Assembly: GCA_020850915.1 (NCBI GenBank)
Contig: JADZDV010000074.1
Span: forward strand, 1-15,999
Source of the DNA: Chloroflexota bacterium
Lineage (GTDB): Bacteria > Chloroflexota > UBA6077 > JADZDV01
Direction: 5' to 3'
DNA: 15,999 nucleotides
The position numbers were made by a program, and so were the translations under genes. How positions within the stretch are numbered: the first letter of the stretch is position 1; each line of letters begins with the position of its first letter. Below are positions 13,132 through 15,999 of the stretch, in pieces. A model generated the notes under the pieces. That model had not been told where the DNA came from. It saw only the letters and a program-made list of their open reading frames with translations, and made no database searches.

Positions 13132-14521
13132 CGCGGCAGCAGAGGCGAGCCTCCTCCGCGGCAGCCTGGCCGGACTGCGGGCAACGGTGGTCGGCCTGGG
13201 CCGCGAGGGAGTCGACCTTGCGCGATACCTGGTCTGCCAGGGTGCCATCGTGACGGTCACGGACAGCCGCGGCGCGAGCGAGTTGGGGACGGTCCTCGCC
13301 GGCCTGGAAGAGCTCAACCTGCGCCACGCGTTCGGCGGCCACGATCCCGCGCTCGTCCTGGACGCCGAGATCCTGTTCGTGAGCCCGGGCGTGCCTCCAG
13401 AGATCCCCGTACTCCAGGAGGCCCGGGCGCGGCAGGTTCCCGTCTCGAGCGCCACGGCGCTCCTGTTCGCGCGCTGCCCCGCGCCGATCGTCGGCATCAC
13501 CGGCTCCAGCGGAAAGACGACCACCACCTCACTCGTCGGACGGATGCTAGGGCAGGACGGACACCAGGTGCTGACCGGCGGGAACATCGGCGTGCCCCTC
13601 TTGAACCGGCTCGAAGAACTGGACGATGGAAGCCTCGTCGTGCTGGAGCTGTCCAGCTTCCAGCTCGAGTTCATGAGCCAGAGTCCGTGGGTCGCAACGA
13701 TCACAAACCTGACGCCCAACCATCTCGATCGCCACCTCTCCATGGAGGCGTACGCGGCTGCCAAGGCGCGTATTCTTGTCAGCCAGCGTCCCAACGACCG
13801 GGCCGTCCTGAACACAGACGACCACGGCTCCCGCGTCTTCGCACCGCGGGGCGCGCAGTTGGACTTCAGCCTCGAGCGCCCCGTGCGGGGGGCCTTCCTG
13901 GATGGCGATGTGTTGCGCCTGGACACCCCGTACGCCGCGGGCGCGATCTGCGCCACGAGCGAGCTGCGCCTGCGCGGACGGCACAACGTCGCGAACGTCC
14001 TGGCCGCGGCCGCGACCTCCGCCGCGGCCGGCGCAAGCCTCGGAGCTGTTCGCCAGGTCGCCACGACGTTCGAGGGCGTGCCTCACCGCTTGCAACTCGT
14101 GGACGAGGTAAATGGCGTGGCGTACTACAACGATTCTATCGCCACCGCTCCGGAGCGGAGCATGGCCGCCCTGCTGAGCTTTTCTGAGCCGATCGTGCTG
14201 CTGGCCGGTGGACGGGACAAGCATCTCCCGATGGCATCCTGGGCCGCTCTCATCCGGGAGCGCGCGCGGCACGTCGTCATGTTTGGCGAGGCTGCCGAAC
14301 TGATCGACTCGGCGCTCGACGCGGCGGGCTACCCGCGAGCGGCGCGCGAGCGCGCCAGCGACCTGGACGACGCTGTCCAGCGCGCGTCCGAATCAGCCAG
14401 GCCGGGCGACGTCGTCCTGCTGTCTCCGGGCGGGACCAGCTACGACATGTTCCATGATTTCGAGGAGCGCGGCGAGGCGTTCGCGCGCGCCGTGCGCGCC
14501 CGTGCCGAGGCGCGGTCGTGA
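13112..14521 (+). CDS. murD: UDP-N-acetylmuramoyl-L-alanine--D-glutamate ligase MurD
   Basis: The protein has 469 residues from TTG 13112; TTG 13118 is equally possible because the next candidate codon is inside the first beta strand. Either start lies within the end of mraY. The N-terminal Rossmann domain has ATVVGLGREG. The ATP site is GITGSSGKTTTT (128-139), followed by NLTPNHLDRH (199-208) and HNVAN (291-295). The C-terminal domain has YYNDSIATAPERS (338-350) and LLAGGRDK (363-370). NDSIAT replaces the better-known NDSKATN, a variant I recall in other MurD groups. The end LLSPGGTSYDMFHDFEERG is characteristic of MurD. It adds D-glutamate to UDP-MurNAc-L-Ala in the cytoplasm. Its stop overlaps the ftsW start as GTGA. 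Confidence 0.96.
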   Translation: MPLHSSNAAAEASLLRGSLAGLRATVVGLGREGVDLARYLVCQGAIVTVTDSRGASELGTVLAGLEELNLRHAFGGHDPALVLDAEILFVSPGVPPEIPVLQEARARQVPVSSATALLFARCPAPIVGITGSSGKTTTTSLVGRMLGQDGHQVLTGGNIGVPLLNRLEELDDGSLVVLELSSFQLEFMSQSPWVATITNLTPNHLDRHLSMEAYAAAKARILVSQRPNDRAVLNTDDHGSRVFAPRGAQLDFSLERPVRGAFLDGDVLRLDTPYAAGAICATSELRLRGRHNVANVLAAAATSAAAGASLGAVRQVATTFEGVPHRLQLVDEVNGVAYYNDSIATAPERSMAALLSFSEPIVLLAGGRDKHLPMASWAALIRERARHVVMFGEAAELIDSALDAAGYPRAARERASDLDDAVQRASESARPGDVVLLSPGGTSYDMFHDFEERGEAFARAVRARAEARS

Positions 14522-15813
14522 GGCAGCGAGCAGCGTCTGTCGACACCACCCTGCTCGGGACGGTCGTCGCTCTGCTCCTGGTCAGCGCCGAAATGGTCTA
14601 CAGCGCCAGCTTTGTTGTAGCGCACAACGAGTTCAAGGACGACACCTACTTCCTGAGTCGGCAGCTCGTCTGGATCGTGATTGGCCTCGTCGTCATGAGC
14701 GTGCTCTCCCAGATCGACTACCGCGTGTTCCGACGGTGGTCGCTGCTCATCCTGGTCTTCGGCCTCGCAGGGCTGGTGCTGGTGCTGGTGCCCGGCCTGG
14801 GCAGCAGCAACTACGGCTCGGCACGCTGGCTGCGGTTTGCCTCGTTCCTCCAGATCCAGCCGAGCGAATACAGCAAGCTCGCCATCGTGCTGTATATGGC
14901 GCACTGGCTGTCTCTCAAGGGACAGCGCATCTCAGAGTTCAGCTACAGCTCACTACCGTTCGTCATCCTCCTCGGGGTCGTGGCCGGCCTGGTTGTCGTC
15001 GAGCCGGACTTCGGCACCGCGGTGGTCATCATCATGACGGCGCTCTCCATCTTCTGGATCGCCGGCGCGAACATCGTGCACTTCACCGTGGGACTGTTCC
15101 TCAGCGCGGGCGTGATGTCCTTCGTGCTGATGACGGCTGGTTACCGGGCAAATCGGGTCCTGGCCTGGCTCAAACCGTTCGACGACATACAGGGGCTCGG
15201 CTGGCACACCGTGCAGACGTTGACCTGCATTGGCTCCGGCGGCCTGACCGGCCTCGGGCTCGGAGCGAGCCGCCAGAAGTTCTACTGGGTGCCGAACGCC
15301 CACACCGACGCGATCTTCTGCGTGATCGGCGAAGAACTGGGCATGATCGGGACGGTCGGCCTGCTGGTGCTGTTCGCCATCGTCGCCTGGCGAGGCCTGC
15401 GGATCGCCTTCGCTGCCCCGGACAACTACGGGCGATTGGTGGCGGCTGGCATCACGACGATGATCGTCTGCCAGGCTTGGATCAACATGGCCGTCGTGAC
15501 AAACACCCTGCCGTATACCGGCATCACCCTACCATTCGTGAGCTTCGGCGGCAACTCTATCGTGATCTCCATGGCCGGCGTCGGATTGCTGCTGAGCATC
15601 TCGAGATGCGGTCAGGAGGTCGCCACGCGCAGACGGCTGGCGCGAGTGGCTGCCGAGCTCAAGCTGCAGACGCAGCCGAACCCGTCCCAGCCTCCGCCGC
15701 GGGCCGCGTCCGGGACGGCGCCTCCACTTCCCGTGGCAACCGGTCTGCTGGGATCCTCGACGTCGCTTCGCCGAGAGCGGCGCTCGCGCCACCCACGGCA
15801 GGACCGTGATTGA
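14518..15813 (+). CDS. ftsW: Septal peptidoglycan glycosyltransferase FtsW (SEDS family)
   Basis: The protein has 431 residues from GTG 14518, overlapping the murD stop. About ten membrane helices are visible. SEDS motifs: SSNYGSARWL (96-105), IQPSEYSKLA (113-122), PDFGTA (163-168), LTCIGSGGLTGLGLGASRQK (235-254), the conserved Asp264 in NAHTDAIF, GEELG (271-275) and LPYTGITLPFVSFGGNS (331-347). It polymerises lipid II at the division site with FtsI as partner. SEDS relatives include RodA; the place in the dcw cluster next to murD supports FtsW. The cytoplasmic C-terminal tail (~365-431) is long, Pro- and Arg-rich and low in complexity. The murC start lies eight bases inside its end. Confidence 0.96.
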   Translation: MRQRAASVDTTLLGTVVALLLVSAEMVYSASFVVAHNEFKDDTYFLSRQLVWIVIGLVVMSVLSQIDYRVFRRWSLLILVFGLAGLVLVLVPGLGSSNYGSARWLRFASFLQIQPSEYSKLAIVLYMAHWLSLKGQRISEFSYSSLPFVILLGVVAGLVVVEPDFGTAVVIIMTALSIFWIAGANIVHFTVGLFLSAGVMSFVLMTAGYRANRVLAWLKPFDDIQGLGWHTVQTLTCIGSGGLTGLGLGASRQKFYWVPNAHTDAIFCVIGEELGMIGTVGLLVLFAIVAWRGLRIAFAAPDNYGRLVAAGITTMIVCQAWINMAVVTNTLPYTGITLPFVSFGGNSIVISMAGVGLLLSISRCGQEVATRRRLARVAAELKLQTQPNPSQPPPRAASGTAPPLPVATGLLGSSTSLRRERRSRHPRQDRD

Positions 15814-15999
15814 CGGCGCCACGGCGGAGGCGCTGGGGCGGGCGCGCTGGCTGCACTTCGTCGGCATCGCCGGCAGTGGGATGAGCAGCCTGGCGGCGCT
15901 CTTCCTCGAACGCGGCAGGCTCGTGAGCGGCTCGGACCTGAGCGAGGGTGGCGTTACCCGGGCGCTGGTCCAGCGGGGGGCCGTTGTGCCATCTAGCCA
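15806..15999 (+). CDS. murC: UDP-N-acetylmuramate--L-alanine ligase MurC, N-terminal part (cut by right edge)
   Basis: A GTG at 15806 opens a frame that runs to the window end (64 complete codons) and overlaps the ftsW stop by eight bases. ARWLHFVGIAGSGMSSLAALFLERG followed by VSGSDLSEGGVTRALVQRGAVV is the N-terminal Rossmann domain typical of MurC (HFVGIGGxGMSxLA, then GSD). MurC adds L-alanine to UDP-MurNAc, the step before MurD. The ATP-binding and C-terminal domains lie outside the window. MurG, often placed between ftsW and murC, is absent here. Confidence 0.92.
   Translation, partial: MIDGATAEALGRARWLHFVGIAGSGMSSLAALFLERGRLVSGSDLSEGGVTRALVQRGAVVPSS

Overview
The window is uniformly GC-rich DNA with dense, mostly plus-strand genes and frequent GTG/TTG starts. 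Long Thr-Pro-Thr-Ala linkers in an exported protein, the DUF5666-like exported proteins, and the Nif3 / zinc-ribbon / dcw layout fit a Chloroflexota bacterium, perhaps of the Thermomicrobia/Sphaerobacter kind. That assignment is inferred from protein style and gene order, not from a marker-gene comparison.

Left part (1-5231), accessory and housekeeping genes on both strands. The 5' part of a PolX-type DNA polymerase gene runs off the left edge on the minus strand. Two overlapping minus-strand genes encode exported OB-fold-like (DUF5666-type) proteins; the second ends in a run of Asp/Asn/Tyr repeats and a TPT linker. They diverge from an orphan ParB-like gene across a 451-base intergenic region that holds two overlapping, oppositely directed promoter-like sequences. 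ParB is followed by a half-size EamA transporter, which converges on a minus-strand MFS exporter with only 10 bases between them.

Middle part (5273-8299). A tRNA with anticodon CAT is followed by a GT4 glycosyltransferase, a Nif3-family protein and a coiled-coil C4 zinc-ribbon protein. The last two are translationally coupled.

Right part (8300-15999), the division and cell wall (dcw) cluster: mraZ, rsmH, ftsL-like, ftsI, mraY, murD, ftsW, murC (cut by the right edge). It starts from a well-formed promoter followed by a textbook MraZ operator: TGGGN-type repeats with an exact 10-base period. A perfect DnaA-box nonamer and a one-mismatch copy are embedded in it. A set of mutually exclusive stem-loops lies just upstream. 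Most junctions overlap, often as GTGA, so the cluster is probably one transcript with coupled translation. murE and murF are missing between ftsI and mraY, and murG is missing between ftsW and murC. Together the products cover septal peptidoglycan synthesis: lipid I formation (MraY), precursor ligation (MurC, MurD), polymerisation (FtsW), cross-linking (FtsI) and divisome assembly (FtsL), plus 16S rRNA methylation (RsmH) and autoregulation (MraZ).

I found no CRISPR array, insertion sequence, prophage or clear new defence system. The most unusual items are the DnaA boxes inside the MraZ operator, the orphan ParB with a changed CTP-site motif, the D/N/Y repeat protein, and the divergent overlapping promoters.
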